From UBA8438 sp963934795 (GTDB lineage: Bacteria > Acidobacteriota > Vicinamibacteria > Vicinamibacterales > UBA8438), in assembly GCA_963934795.1 (NCBI GenBank), contig CAWWAF010000009.1, forward strand, positions 1 to 60,979: a stretch of 60,979 nt of DNA, in the 5' to 3' direction. Below the pieces are notes generated by a model. It saw nothing but the letters and a program-made list of their open reading frames with translations, made no database searches and was not told the origin of the DNA. A program made the position numbers and the translations under genes. Every line of letters starts with the position of its first letter. Within the stretch, counting starts at the first letter, position 1. Positions 32,004 through 41,318 of the stretch are shown piece by piece.

Positions 32004-32083
32004 TCTGTGTCCGCGACCGTTGCGAGTGTCGTATCCTGTAACCCTTCAGATCGCCAGATCAGCCGTGTGTAGGGAGATGTCTT

Positions 32084-33079
32084 ATGAGTCATAGGTTATT
32101 CGCGCCGCTCGTGGTGGCGGCAGTCGTTACCCTGGCGCCGGTGGGCGCGATGGGGCAAGAGGGAACGGGTTCACGTGCGCCTTCGGCGACAACCCCGTGG
32201 GGCGAGCCCGATCTCCAGGGTTTGTGGACGTCGGCCACGCTCACCCCGCTCGAGCGACCGGGAGGCATGGCGGAGAAGACTTCACTCACCGACGAAGAAG
32301 CCGCTGCGATGGAGCAACAGACCATCGAGAGTCGTGTGGCCAACGACGGCAAGGCCCCCCCGGGAAGCGTCGGTGGCTACAACCAGGTCTGGCTCGACGC
32401 TGGCAGCGTCATCACCGACAGTCGGCGGACCTCGTTGATTGTCGACCCGGCCGACGGCACGATACCGTGGGCGCCCGGGGCTGAAGCGGTCTATGACACT
32501 GAGGTGGCCCGATACGGCGTCGGCCCCTTCGATTCCTGGACCGACATGGACACCGGCGAGCGCTGCCTCACCGACGGCCTACCCAACATGGTGCCGCTGC
32601 AGCCGTACAACATGAACTTGCTGGTGTTTCAGACCCCCGGCGAAGTCGTCATGCTGCACGAGATGTATCACGAGCTGCGCGTGATTCCGATCACGGATCG
32701 GCCGTTGAACGGCATCGCACAGTGGACCGGTGAGGCGCGCGGGCACTGGGAAGGTGACACGCTGGTTGTCGAGACCGTCAACTTCGTCGATAAACCCGGC
32801 GCCTACTGGAGCTCGCCCTGGCGCAAGTCTCGTTCGTCTCTGCGGCTGGTCGAGCGTTTCACCCGCGTTGGCCCCGAGTCGATCGACTACACCTTCACCA
32901 TGGAAGACCCCGAGGTCTTCAGCCAGCCCTGGACCGTGTCTGCTCCGATGACCACCGACCACGCCTCGCGTGGGGTCACCGCTGGTCAGCTCTGGGAGTA
33001 CGCGTGTCATGAAGGCAATCACGCCATGATCAACACCCTCAGCGGCGCGCGCACCCTCGAGGCACGGGCCCAGGAGTAG
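32084..33079 (+). CDS. Secreted protein of a paralogous family, copy 1
   Basis: The 331-residue protein starts with a signal peptide (LVVAAVVTLAPVGAMGQ). Its core is shared with the gene at 38859: WGEPDLQGLWTSATLTPLER, then CLTDGLPNMVPLQPYN, VMLHEMYHELRVIPIT, GEARGHWEGDTLVVETVNF and YACHEGNHAMINTLSG. The second conserved stretch contains conserved His and Trp residues. I know of many such secreted proteins in Acidobacteriota-like genomes but no function. The paralogue is encoded next to a quinoprotein. Confidence 0.8.
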   Translation: MSHRLFAPLVVAAVVTLAPVGAMGQEGTGSRAPSATTPWGEPDLQGLWTSATLTPLERPGGMAEKTSLTDEEAAAMEQQTIESRVANDGKAPPGSVGGYNQVWLDAGSVITDSRRTSLIVDPADGTIPWAPGAEAVYDTEVARYGVGPFDSWTDMDTGERCLTDGLPNMVPLQPYNMNLLVFQTPGEVVMLHEMYHELRVIPITDRPLNGIAQWTGEARGHWEGDTLVVETVNFVDKPGAYWSSPWRKSRSSLRLVERFTRVGPESIDYTFTMEDPEVFSQPWTVSAPMTTDHASRGVTAGQLWEYACHEGNHAMINTLSGARTLEARAQE

Positions 33080-33092
33080 CTGCGGTTGATGC

Positions 33093-34388
33093 CTATCGTG
33101 CGCCTGCGGCGCTGAGATAGTCCCAAAGCGTGTAGGCCATTGTCCGCATGCCGATCGGCACCGCCGTGTCGTCGGCTCGGAAGGTCGGGGAGTGGTGGTC
33201 GCCGGACGTGGTGCCCGGTGCCAGCGTCCCGAGCATGTAGAAGAACCCCGGCACTTCGTTCGCAAACAGCGAGAAGTCTTCTCCGGCCATCCACGGGTCG
33301 GCTACCGGTACGTTGTCATTGCCCAGCGCCGACACCAGGCTGGGGACGGACCGCGTTGTCAGTTCCAAATCATTGATGGTCACCGGGGTGATCCGGTCGT
33401 ACTCCAGCTCGAACGATCCGCCGCCGGCTCGAGTGACACCGTCCAGTATTTCGCCCATCCGGCGTTCAACCGTGTCCTGGACGGCGGCGTCATAGGTGCG
33501 CACTGTGCCCTCGAGATACACCGCGTCCGGAATGATGTTGAACCGCGTGCCTCCGCGAATCATCCCCACCGTCACCACACTGGGCGCGAGCGGTGACAGG
33601 TTGCGCGACCGGATGGTTTGCAACGTGGAGACGACCTGGGCCGCCATGACCACGGGGTCGATGCCCAGATGGGGCGCCGCCCCGTGGGACTGCTCTCCGC
33701 GGATGGTGACCCGAAAGTGGTCCACGGCAGCCAGCGCGCCACCCGGTGTGTAGGCGACCTTGCCGACCGGTAGCTGCGCGCTGGCGTGCAAGCCAAATAC
33801 GGCCTCCGGGCGGGGTTCGTCGAACGCGCCCTCTTCGAGCATCAAGGAGGCGCCGCCTTCCTCATCGGGTGGAGGGCCTTCCTCGGCTGGTTGAAACAGA
33901 AACACGACGGTGCCCGGCAGGTCGTCCTGAAGAGACTTCAGAATGGATGCCACACCGAGTTGCACCGCAGTGTGGACATCGTGCCCGCACGCGTGCATCA
34001 CGCCAACCTCTTGTCCCAAGTAGGTGGACCGCACCGTTGAACGGAATGACAGGTCGGTATCCTCTGTCACCGGCAGGGCGTCCATGTCGGCACGGACTGC
34101 CACCACGGGGCCCGGTTTGCCGCCGCGCAACACGGCGACGACACCGGTGTGCGCCACTTCCGTCCGGACATCGTCGAACCCGAGGGCACGCAAGTGGTCC
34201 GCTACCAGCGAAGCGGTCTCCGTTTCGCGGTTGCCAAGTTCCGGGTGTTCGTGAATCTGGTGGCGAATGTCGGTGATCTGCGGCGCGAATCGCTCGACGG
34301 CGCGGTCGATGTCGGGATGCTGTGCGTGCACCGGCGTGACGACGGTCAAAAGCAGAGTAAGCGTGCTGATGAAGAGATATGGGCGCAT
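33093..34388 (-). CDS. Secreted M20-family amidohydrolase/peptidase
   Basis: The 431-residue protein has a signal peptide (FISTLTLLLTVVTPVHA) and the M20D pattern: RHQIHEHPELGNRETETAS, VRADMDALPVTEDTDLSFRS, GVMHACGHDVHTAVQLGVAS and FLFQPAEEG. The His/Asp/Glu in these motifs bind two zinc ions. A lid domain occupies about 215-330. The family hydrolyses N-acyl or amide bonds (hippurate hydrolase, IAA-amino acid hydrolase types). Being exported, it likely acts in the periplasm. Confidence 0.88.
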   Translation of the reverse strand: MRPYLFISTLTLLLTVVTPVHAQHPDIDRAVERFAPQITDIRHQIHEHPELGNRETETASLVADHLRALGFDDVRTEVAHTGVVAVLRGGKPGPVVAVRADMDALPVTEDTDLSFRSTVRSTYLGQEVGVMHACGHDVHTAVQLGVASILKSLQDDLPGTVVFLFQPAEEGPPPDEEGGASLMLEEGAFDEPRPEAVFGLHASAQLPVGKVAYTPGGALAAVDHFRVTIRGEQSHGAAPHLGIDPVVMAAQVVSTLQTIRSRNLSPLAPSVVTVGMIRGGTRFNIIPDAVYLEGTVRTYDAAVQDTVERRMGEILDGVTRAGGGSFELEYDRITPVTINDLELTTRSVPSLVSALGNDNVPVADPWMAGEDFSLFANEVPGFFYMLGTLAPGTTSGDHHSPTFRADDTAVPIGMRTMAYTLWDYLSAAGAR

Positions 34389-34538
34389 GGGCGCATTCTA
34401 CGGCGAGTCTGTGGGTGTACACACCCTCCGCCCGGGACGCCCGCGAAACAGGTTTCGTCTGTTCCACCGCCGCCCGCAGGTATACAGTGCCACGTGAGAC
34501 ACAGGGCACATTCCGAAATCCAGTCAGGGGAACGTTGC

Positions 34539-35678
34539 ATGGGTGACATCACGCGTCGGAGTTTCTTCAATCGCGCAGGGGCGTACGGGATCGGCGGTCT
34601 TGCCGGTGTCAGCGCCGTGCAGGGCCTCGCGCCAGGGTCGGCGTTCGCGCGGCCGGCCGCTGGCGCCGCCGTTCAGCCCCGGCTGGACTGGCTGTCACGG
34701 ACGGACGAGGCGGCGATCGAACCGGAGCTGCCGATCATCGACCCGCATCACCACTTGTGGGAGAGACCCGGCAACCGCTACATGCTGGAGGAACTGGTCG
34801 AGGACACGCAGGCCCACAACGTGCGCCAGACCGTGTTCGTCGAGTGCACATCGATGTATCGGGCCGGCGGGCCGGAAGAGCTCAGAGTGGTCGGTGAGAC
34901 GGAGTTCGTGCAGGGCGTGGCGGCCATGAGTGCCAGCGGCCTCTACGGGGATATGCGGGCCTGTACGGGGATCGTGGGCTCCGCGGATCTCAGATTGGGT
35001 GACCGGGTGGCGCCTGTGCTCGAAGCACAAATCGCGGCGAGTCCACAGCGGTTTCGGGGCATCCGCCATCGTGCCGCGTGGGCCGACGCGACCGTGGTGC
35101 CCAACCTGCCAGCCGATGCACCACAGCACATTTTGCTGGACCCCGAGTTTCGTCGAGGTTACGCCCACCTCCGGACCTACGGACTATCGTTCGAGGGCTG
35201 GCTCTATCACACCCATATCGCCGATCTGACAGATCTGGCGAAGACATTTCCAGACACCACGATCATCTTCAATCACCTGGGCGGGCCGATTGGTATCGGG
35301 TCGTGGGCCGGGCGCCGTGACGAGGTGTTTGCGGCCTGGAAGCCCGCGGTGACGGAGCTGGCTAAATGCCCCAACGTGGTGGCGAAGGTTGGCGGCATCC
35401 AGATGGTCGTCAACGGGTACGGCTGGCACGAGCGCGATCGGCCGCCCACGTCGGACGACCTGCTCGCCGCCAACGAGGATTGGTATCGTCACACCATCGA
35501 GGAATTCGGCCCCGACCGGTGCATGTTCGAGAGCAACTTCCCGGTCGACAAGCTGTCCTGTTCGTACAACGTGCTCTGGAATCAGTTCAAGAAATTAACG
35601 ACGGGGTTCTCCGCCGACGAGCGGGCGGCGATGTTCCACGACACCGCGATGCGTGTGTATCGGTTGCCGCGGGTGTAG
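34539..35678 (+). CDS. Tat-exported TIM-barrel amidohydrolase
   Basis: The 379-residue protein starts with a twin-arginine signal (ITRRSFFNRAGAYGIGGLAG). An amidohydrolase (PF04909-like) barrel follows: IIDPHHHLWERPGNRYMLEE with the metal-binding HHH region, VEC in the second strand, IFNHLGGPIG and CMFESNFPVDKLS near the end. Family members include lactonases and decarboxylases acting on dicarboxylic or aromatic lactones; the substrate is unknown. The start at 34539 follows CAGGGGA. The open frame extends upstream into the divergent M20 gene without homology. Confidence 0.85.
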   Translation: MGDITRRSFFNRAGAYGIGGLAGVSAVQGLAPGSAFARPAAGAAVQPRLDWLSRTDEAAIEPELPIIDPHHHLWERPGNRYMLEELVEDTQAHNVRQTVFVECTSMYRAGGPEELRVVGETEFVQGVAAMSASGLYGDMRACTGIVGSADLRLGDRVAPVLEAQIAASPQRFRGIRHRAAWADATVVPNLPADAPQHILLDPEFRRGYAHLRTYGLSFEGWLYHTHIADLTDLAKTFPDTTIIFNHLGGPIGIGSWAGRRDEVFAAWKPAVTELAKCPNVVAKVGGIQMVVNGYGWHERDRPPTSDDLLAANEDWYRHTIEEFGPDRCMFESNFPVDKLSCSYNVLWNQFKKLTTGFSADERAAMFHDTAMRVYRLPRV

Positions 35679-35694
35679 TCGACCGCCCGCCGAC

Positions 35695-36027
35695 CTACTT
35701 CGCTGGATGGTAGGCGCCGGCGATCTTGCCTGCCTTGCGCAGTGCCGACGTCCACTGGCTGCCGGAGAGCAGCTTGGTTGTCTTGGACGCTTTCACGGAG
35801 CCACCGGCTGCGACCACTTGCGCCACCGCGGCTGCAGCCTGGTCGTTGGGGCCCTCGAACAAGATGATGACGTCACGCTCTCCGAACGAGAAGCCTCCGC
35901 CGATCATCGTGCAGCCGGCCGCTTCGAGAGCTGGTATGCCGGCGGTTTTCAGGCGATCCTGAGGCTTCTTGATCTGGGCGGCCATGGACTCGGCAGTGTA
36001 TGAGAGTTCGAGAAGATACGTTGACAT
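35695..36027 (-). CDS. GYD-domain protein
   Basis: The 110-residue protein matches the GYD domain: STYLLELSYTAESMAAQIKK, FGERDVIILFEGPNDQAA and TTKLLSGSQWTSALRKAGKI. The function of this domain is unknown; it belongs to a ferredoxin-like fold group. I chose the ATG at 36027, preceded by AGGAG 11 bases upstream. It converges with the amidohydrolase gene at 35678. Confidence 0.8.
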   Translation of the reverse strand: MSTYLLELSYTAESMAAQIKKPQDRLKTAGIPALEAAGCTMIGGGFSFGERDVIILFEGPNDQAAAAVAQVVAAGGSVKASKTTKLLSGSQWTSALRKAGKIAGAYHPAK

Positions 36028-36225
36028 GGGGTGCATCGCTCCTGGGGTCGCGTGACCGGCTATCGGCCCGCGCAATGAGACAAGCGCGGAGGGTACGCCA
36101 CGTCGGGAAGAGAAGCAAGCGGGCGGGGCGCATGCCCACGCCCCGATGATCGATTTACCGCCGGTACGCCACCCGCCTAGTCGAAGACGTAGATGACGGA
36201 CGGCGCGCCCGGTGATGGACCCCGA

Positions 36226-37017
36226 CTAGCGCGTGCGAGTGTCATTCCGCGGTGCACGCGGATGGTCGCGGAAGAAGGCGACGATTCGGGCTGAGGTCTC
36301 TCGCGGATAGTTGTGGCCGCCAGAGTGCACCCAGGCCATCACCGGCGCCGATGTGGTGGCACCGTGGACGGTGCAGCCGCTTCCGCACGGCGTGGTGGTG
36401 TCGCCCACGCCGTTCACCGCGACAGAGGTCTCGATCGAAGCCTGTTGGTCTGAGAAACTGACGACTCGATCTTGCTCGCCGGCTACGTGAAAAAGAGGCC
36501 GGGGCTGTGTGGGTCGCGCTGACTCACGGAGCCGGCCCGCCACCGGCGCGAAGGCGGCGAAGACGTTGGGGCGTTCCGCCCAGAGCAGGTAGGTGAACAT
36601 CCCGCCATTCGAAAAACCGGTGGCATAGATCCGATCGTCGTCGATGTTGTACGTCTGGCGCAGTGACGCGAGCGCCACGTCGACCAGCTTCAGGTCGCGG
36701 TCGACGCCGTCGCCGGCTTCGACTTGCCACCCGAGCATGTCGCGGCGCCGCTCCAGTCCCTGGAAGTACACCACGACGGCGTCGGGCCACGCCCCGTGCA
36801 GATTCACCCCCTGAAAATTCTGCATGTTGTCGCCGAACCCGTGGAACGCCAGGACCAGCGGCACGCGCTCGCCGTCTTGGGTCGCGGTCGGCGCGTAGAC
36901 GATCGCTTCACGTGTGTCGCCATCGACTTGCCAGGTGGTTTCCTGCGCCGACGCGCCGCAGGCACCCAGAATCGATACGAGGCCGATCAGACAAAGCTGT
37001 GTCAGATGCGTTCTCAC
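36226..37017 (-). CDS. Secreted PHB-depolymerase/feruloyl-esterase-like hydrolase
   Basis: The 263-residue protein has a signal peptide ending in ACGASA; the Cys could be a lipobox. The esterase LpqC/PHB depolymerase pattern follows: LVLAFHGFGDNMQNFQGVNL (oxyanion region), nucleophile motif GFSNGGMFTYLLW and SGGHNYPRET with the His. It hydrolyses carboxylic esters such as polyhydroxyalkanoate or feruloyl groups. GAGGA immediately before the ATG supports the start. It lies 54 bases after the quinoprotein gene at 37072. Confidence 0.87.
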   Translation of the reverse strand: MRTHLTQLCLIGLVSILGACGASAQETTWQVDGDTREAIVYAPTATQDGERVPLVLAFHGFGDNMQNFQGVNLHGAWPDAVVVYFQGLERRRDMLGWQVEAGDGVDRDLKLVDVALASLRQTYNIDDDRIYATGFSNGGMFTYLLWAERPNVFAAFAPVAGRLRESARPTQPRPLFHVAGEQDRVVSFSDQQASIETSVAVNGVGDTTTPCGSGCTVHGATTSAPVMAWVHSGGHNYPRETSARIVAFFRDHPRAPRNDTRTR

Positions 37018-37071
37018 ATGTTCCTCCGTGCGCGATGGGTGGTCGGGGTCGCGACCGCCACGCGGTGCCGG

Positions 37072-38862
37072 CTACGGTAACGCCAGCGTGACCACCGTGT
37101 TGGTTGCCACCACCGTCACATACTGTTTGCCGTTGACCTGGTAGGTCATCGGGCTGGCCCGGATCGGCCGGGGAGCGTCGTATCGGAACAGCTCTGCACC
37201 CGATTCCGCGTGGAGGGCATAAAACCCGCCGTCTTCCACCCCCTGAAACACCAGGTTCCCGGCGGTTGCCATATTGCCGCTGGCGCCGATGGATGTCTGC
37301 GCCGGGAGTACCGCCTGCCAGGGCTGCTCGCCCGTGATCGGGTCGTAGGCCGACACCGTCACTTCCGGAGGAAAGGCCTCGCTGATGCGGTCGATGGATG
37401 AGAAGCTCTCGGTGTGTCCCCTCGAGTCCGGCCCAGGCTCCAGGGTGTCGCCGACCGGGTCGACCACCAACGAGATGGCGCCGTTTTTACCGGTGACATA
37501 GACGTAGCCGGTGTTCGGGCTGAATGAGGGTGACCCGAAGCTCGAGCCGCCATGCGGCACGATGACTTCCTTGCTGATCCAGTAGGGGCTGTAGAGCTGG
37601 CTCGAACGGGCCGCCAGTTCCGGGTCGTCGAGTTCGATGAAGGTTGCGCACAGCGGCGTCATCGGGACTCCCGCGGCGTTATGTGGAATCGGCTGGGTCG
37701 GCCAGACCTGCTCGCCTGGCACATCGGTCTCGGTCGGTACCAGCGTTTCGACCATGGCGTGGAGCGGTTCGCCGGTCTCACGGTTCCACATGTAGAACAG
37801 ACAGTTCTTGCCGGCGGCGGCGACCCCTTTGATGACCTGCCCGGCGTCGTCAGTCACATCGAACAACACCGGGCCGGTGACATGATCCCAGTCCCACAGG
37901 TCGTGGTGCACGGCCTGGTAGTACCAGCGCAGGGCCCCCGTTTCGAGGTCGAGGGCGATGGTGCTGTTGCTAAAGAGATTGATGCCGACTCGGGCCGAGC
38001 CGTCGTAGTCCGGTGACGGATTGCCGGCGTTGATGTAGACCATCCCGAGCTCTTCGTCGATCGCCGGTTGGGTCCAGATACCACCGCCGGCGCGAGCGCC
38101 GGCGCCCCAGGTGTCGCGCGCAATCTCCCAGCCTTCGTCCTGCGGACCTTGTGGGATGGTGTTGAACACCCACTTGATGGCCCCGGTGTCTGAGTCGGTG
38201 GCGATGACAAGGCCACCCGGGATGTGTCCTTCAGACAACGCCGCCGCGACATACATCGTGCCCGCGTGATGCGCCGGCGGCGTGGTAATCCGGTATCCGA
38301 TGCTCACCGGGTCCAGGTTCGGCGGGTAGTCGTCCGGGTACTTTGTTTGCAGCGCGTTGCTGACGACCGCCAGCACCCCGTCGTTCCCGAACGATTCGAC
38401 CGGCTCTCCCGTCCTGCCGTTGAGCGCATACAGATCGGCGCCACGATAGGCATAGACGTTACCGTCGACGAAGGTGGGTCCGCGCACCGGGCTGCCGCCC
38501 GGGTCGCCCGAGTCCAGCACTGTCGTCCACAACTCGTCACCCGACGCCGCGTCCAGCGCGAAGAGCGTCGACCGCGAGTGGAGATACATCACCCCACCGA
38601 CCACCAGCGGGGTGGCCTGCGCGATGTTGTCGGCCGGTCCAGTTTCGTAGGTCCAGCGCTGCGTCAGCCGGTTGACGTTCGTCGTGTTGATCTCATCAAG
38701 TGGGGCGAACCGGTTGTTATCGAGGTTGAGGTTCTGGCTGCTCCAGTCCGTTGACCCGGACTGGGCCCGCGCGGGTGTCGACAGGCCAGCGAACAGCGAA
38801 CAGGCCGTGACCGTGATGACGAGGACGTCGAGCGGCCGACGGCCTGTTCGCTGCTGCCTCAT
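37072..38862 (-). CDS. PQQ-dependent quinoprotein dehydrogenase, copy 1
   Basis: The 596-residue secreted protein has a signal peptide and an eight-bladed PQQ propeller. Repeated W-motifs are visible (LFALDAASGDELWTTV, ALDLETGALRWYYQ, VSAYDPITGEQPWQ). The catalytic region reads VHHDLWDWDHVTGPVLF. It oxidises an alcohol, polyol or aldose in the periplasm and passes electrons to cytochrome c or quinone. There is no fused cytochrome domain. It overlaps the paralogous family gene upstream by four bases (ATGA), which suggests that the two products work together. Confidence 0.92.
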   Translation of the reverse strand: MRQQRTGRRPLDVLVITVTACSLFAGLSTPARAQSGSTDWSSQNLNLDNNRFAPLDEINTTNVNRLTQRWTYETGPADNIAQATPLVVGGVMYLHSRSTLFALDAASGDELWTTVLDSGDPGGSPVRGPTFVDGNVYAYRGADLYALNGRTGEPVESFGNDGVLAVVSNALQTKYPDDYPPNLDPVSIGYRITTPPAHHAGTMYVAAALSEGHIPGGLVIATDSDTGAIKWVFNTIPQGPQDEGWEIARDTWGAGARAGGGIWTQPAIDEELGMVYINAGNPSPDYDGSARVGINLFSNSTIALDLETGALRWYYQAVHHDLWDWDHVTGPVLFDVTDDAGQVIKGVAAAGKNCLFYMWNRETGEPLHAMVETLVPTETDVPGEQVWPTQPIPHNAAGVPMTPLCATFIELDDPELAARSSQLYSPYWISKEVIVPHGGSSFGSPSFSPNTGYVYVTGKNGAISLVVDPVGDTLEPGPDSRGHTESFSSIDRISEAFPPEVTVSAYDPITGEQPWQAVLPAQTSIGASGNMATAGNLVFQGVEDGGFYALHAESGAELFRYDAPRPIRASPMTYQVNGKQYVTVVATNTVVTLALP

Positions 38863-39830
38863 TGTCCGGCGCTTTCCAGGGCCCGCTCACCGCTCAGCGA
38901 GTTGGGGACGGCCCAGTTGCCTTCGTGGCACGCGTATTCGAACTGTTGGTAGTTGTTGTCCCGCTTGTAGGGGAACGCGACGGTCCACGGTTCCGCGTAG
39001 GTCTCAGGGTCGTCAACGGTGAGTGAGTAGTTCAACGTGTTCTCGTCCGCGAATGTGAACCGTTCCACCATCCGGCGACCTTCGTGCTGCGGTGCCCGTG
39101 ACCCTGGAGCGCGCAGGTTGCCGACCGCCTTGAAGTTGGCCGACTCGACAATCAAGGTGTTGCCTTCCCAGTGACCGCGCGCCGCACCTTCCCACTGGCT
39201 GACGTTGGTATGCGGGTGGGGGCCGGCGTCAATGGGGATGATCCGCGCGTTGTGGATCATCTCGCTGTGAATGACGATGTGACCCTCGGACTGCACGAAC
39301 AGTTTGCCGTTGTTGTAAGCGGTCGGCATCATCATCCCGAAGACGCCCCGGGAGAGGCAGCGGTCGCCCGCTTCCATGTTCGCCGCCTCGTCATGCAGGT
39401 GGTCCTGGTAGTAGCGCACGCTGTCGCGGGCAAGTTCCGTCATGTTCGGTACCTGGCCGTCCGGTGGGTCTACCACCAGCGCCGGCGCCTGTCCGGCGAC
39501 GGGCTCTTCCCAGAACCAATCGAACCAGTAGTTCGCGTAGGCCCCGACCCCCCGGCTCGCCTCGTGACCTTCCCAGGTCTGAGCCTTGGCGCGGTCAGAC
39601 CGCGCCGTGAACAGTTCGAGCCGCTCGGCCTCCGTGAGGCTCTTCCCCGCCAGTTCTTCCGGTAATTCCAACGGGACATGAGAGGAGCCGACGTTGTTCC
39701 ACATGCCGTTGATGTCCGGCTGACCGTCGGCCAAACGGGGCGGATCCCAGGTCTGGGCGGACCCCAGCGTCGGGGCACCAACGAGCACGGCCACAGCACC
39801 GACGAGCGCAACGTAGGTTCGAAAAATCAT
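38859..39830 (-). CDS. Secreted protein of a paralogous family, copy 2
   Basis: The 323-residue protein has a signal peptide (VALVGAVAVLVGAPTLGSAQ) and the same core as the gene at 32084: LADGQPDINGMWNN, CLSRGVFGMMMPTAYN, IVIHSEMIHNARIIPID, GAARGHWEGNTLIVESANFK and YACHEGNWAVPNSLSG. The function is unknown. I chose the ATG at 39830, with GAGG six bases upstream, over an in-frame GTG at 39842. The overlap with the quinoprotein gene makes it a likely partner or co-substrate protein. Confidence 0.8.
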   Translation of the reverse strand: MIFRTYVALVGAVAVLVGAPTLGSAQTWDPPRLADGQPDINGMWNNVGSSHVPLELPEELAGKSLTEAERLELFTARSDRAKAQTWEGHEASRGVGAYANYWFDWFWEEPVAGQAPALVVDPPDGQVPNMTELARDSVRYYQDHLHDEAANMEAGDRCLSRGVFGMMMPTAYNNGKLFVQSEGHIVIHSEMIHNARIIPIDAGPHPHTNVSQWEGAARGHWEGNTLIVESANFKAVGNLRAPGSRAPQHEGRRMVERFTFADENTLNYSLTVDDPETYAEPWTVAFPYKRDNNYQQFEYACHEGNWAVPNSLSGERALESAGQ

Positions 39831-39897
39831 CTGCTTCCTCACTTTCCAGCGGGGCGAGTGCCCCGTCTGGGCTTACGCGACGGCGCGTTGCGCCCGT

Positions 39898-41202
39898 CTA
39901 CGCGCCGGGTACGACGTTGCCGGCGACGTACACCGTTTCGAGCGTTTTCGTATTGGCGATGTCATCGAGCGGGTTGGCACCCAACACCAGGAAGTCGGCC
40001 CACTTGCCGGCCTCGAGCGAACCCAGATTGGCGTCCACCTCCATGCACTGCGCGGCGCTGGATGTCGAGGCGACGATGGCCTGCATCGGCGTCAGGCCAG
40101 CCTCCACCATCAGCGCGAGCTCCCCATGTTCGAAGTAGCCTTGGAACCGCGCGGCGGGCCCTGTGTCGGTACCCATCGCGATCGGGATACCGGCGTCCGA
40201 CAGGGTCTTCAAGTTCACTTTGGCCACTTCGAGCTGCGCCTTGTAGGTCTGCGCGCTCGTACTGCTCGACTGCTCGCGCCTGGCCTCGGAATCGAGTGCG
40301 GCAATCACCGCTGGGTCGACCTCTTTCGAGAAGAATTCATCGTCAAACCAGTCCGGTCGCGACTCATAGACAAACGTCGACACCTCGCGCATCAGCGTTG
40401 GGCAGTAGCACACGCCCGAGTCGCGCAGCAGCGTGACCAACTCGTCGTCGACCTCGACGTCGCGCACGCTATGCGCGAGCAGGTCGGCGCCGGCTTCGAG
40501 CAATCCCTTCGCGTCTTCGAGGTAATACATGTGCGCCGTGAGTTTGAGCCCGTGCTCGTGCGCCGCCTCGATGACCGCCTGGTAGGTCTCCTGGGTCATC
40601 TTGGTGCTCGACCCCAAGTTGTCGTCGATGCGGATTTTCACGACATCGGCTCCGCTCGCGGCGACCGCGGCGACTTGTTCCCGCGCCTCTTCGGGCGACG
40701 GTCCGGTCACGATGTTTCCGGCGACGTAAATGCGGGCGTGCTCCAGGTTTGTCGAGTCCTGGCGGTCTCGCACCGTCATGCTTTCTGGGCCGTCGCCGCC
40801 CAGACTGAACACCGTCGTGACGCCGTACCGCGCGTAGAGTCCGAGCTGACGCTCGACTTGCGCCTCCGTGTAGTCGACCTGTTCGAGCCCCTGGATGTTG
40901 TTGACGTGCCCGTGGGCATTGACCATGCCCGGCATGATCGTTCGACCGCTGACGTCGATCTGTTCAGCGTCGGCGGGCACGGTCACGCTGTCGCTGGTCC
41001 CCACGGCTTCGATTCGGCCATCACGCACCACGAGCACCCCGTCCTCGATGGCCGCCGCGCCGGTGCCATCGATGATGCGCCCGCCCACAAAGGCTTGGAG
41101 TCCCGGGGTCATCTCCACCGGTTCAGGAACCGGTTCGCCGCCACCACACCCGACAGCCATAGCGGTCAGCCCGAACAGAACGGCGAATTGTCTCACCTGC
41201 AT
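39898..41202 (-). CDS. Lipoprotein amidohydrolase (imidazolonepropionase-like)
   Basis: The 434-residue protein has a lipobox (LTAMAVGC). A metal-dependent amidohydrolase barrel follows: GRIIDGTGAAAIEDGVLVVR, TIMPGMVNAHGHVNN (HxH motif), LKLTAHMYYLEDAKGLLEAG, LLAHSVRDVEVDDELVTLL and PIAMGTDTG with the Asp. This is the large 'amidohydrolase 1' group, which includes prolidase-like and cyclic-imide hydrolysing members. It lies upstream of the copy-2 paralogue in the same direction. The substrate is unknown. Confidence 0.87.
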   Translation of the reverse strand: MQVRQFAVLFGLTAMAVGCGGGEPVPEPVEMTPGLQAFVGGRIIDGTGAAAIEDGVLVVRDGRIEAVGTSDSVTVPADAEQIDVSGRTIMPGMVNAHGHVNNIQGLEQVDYTEAQVERQLGLYARYGVTTVFSLGGDGPESMTVRDRQDSTNLEHARIYVAGNIVTGPSPEEAREQVAAVAASGADVVKIRIDDNLGSSTKMTQETYQAVIEAAHEHGLKLTAHMYYLEDAKGLLEAGADLLAHSVRDVEVDDELVTLLRDSGVCYCPTLMREVSTFVYESRPDWFDDEFFSKEVDPAVIAALDSEARREQSSSTSAQTYKAQLEVAKVNLKTLSDAGIPIAMGTDTGPAARFQGYFEHGELALMVEAGLTPMQAIVASTSSAAQCMEVDANLGSLEAGKWADFLVLGANPLDDIANTKTLETVYVAGNVVPGA

Positions 41203-41318
41203 TGGTCGTTTCTCCCTCGATCGCGACGTCGACCTCGGTGCGCAATGCTCCGCGCGGTCCCGAAGGTCAGCCCAAAATAAGAAACGCTAAGCGTAACATC
41301 TGCGAGCCCGTCCGGGCC

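Noticed and set aside
36028..36225. Possible small gene between the GYD and esterase genes
   Set aside because: About 200 bases without a frame that has a start, a ribosome binding site and protein-like composition.
40126..41280. 384-codon plus-strand frame opposite the amidohydrolase gene
   Set aside because: A shadow of the amidohydrolase; no start site or motif.
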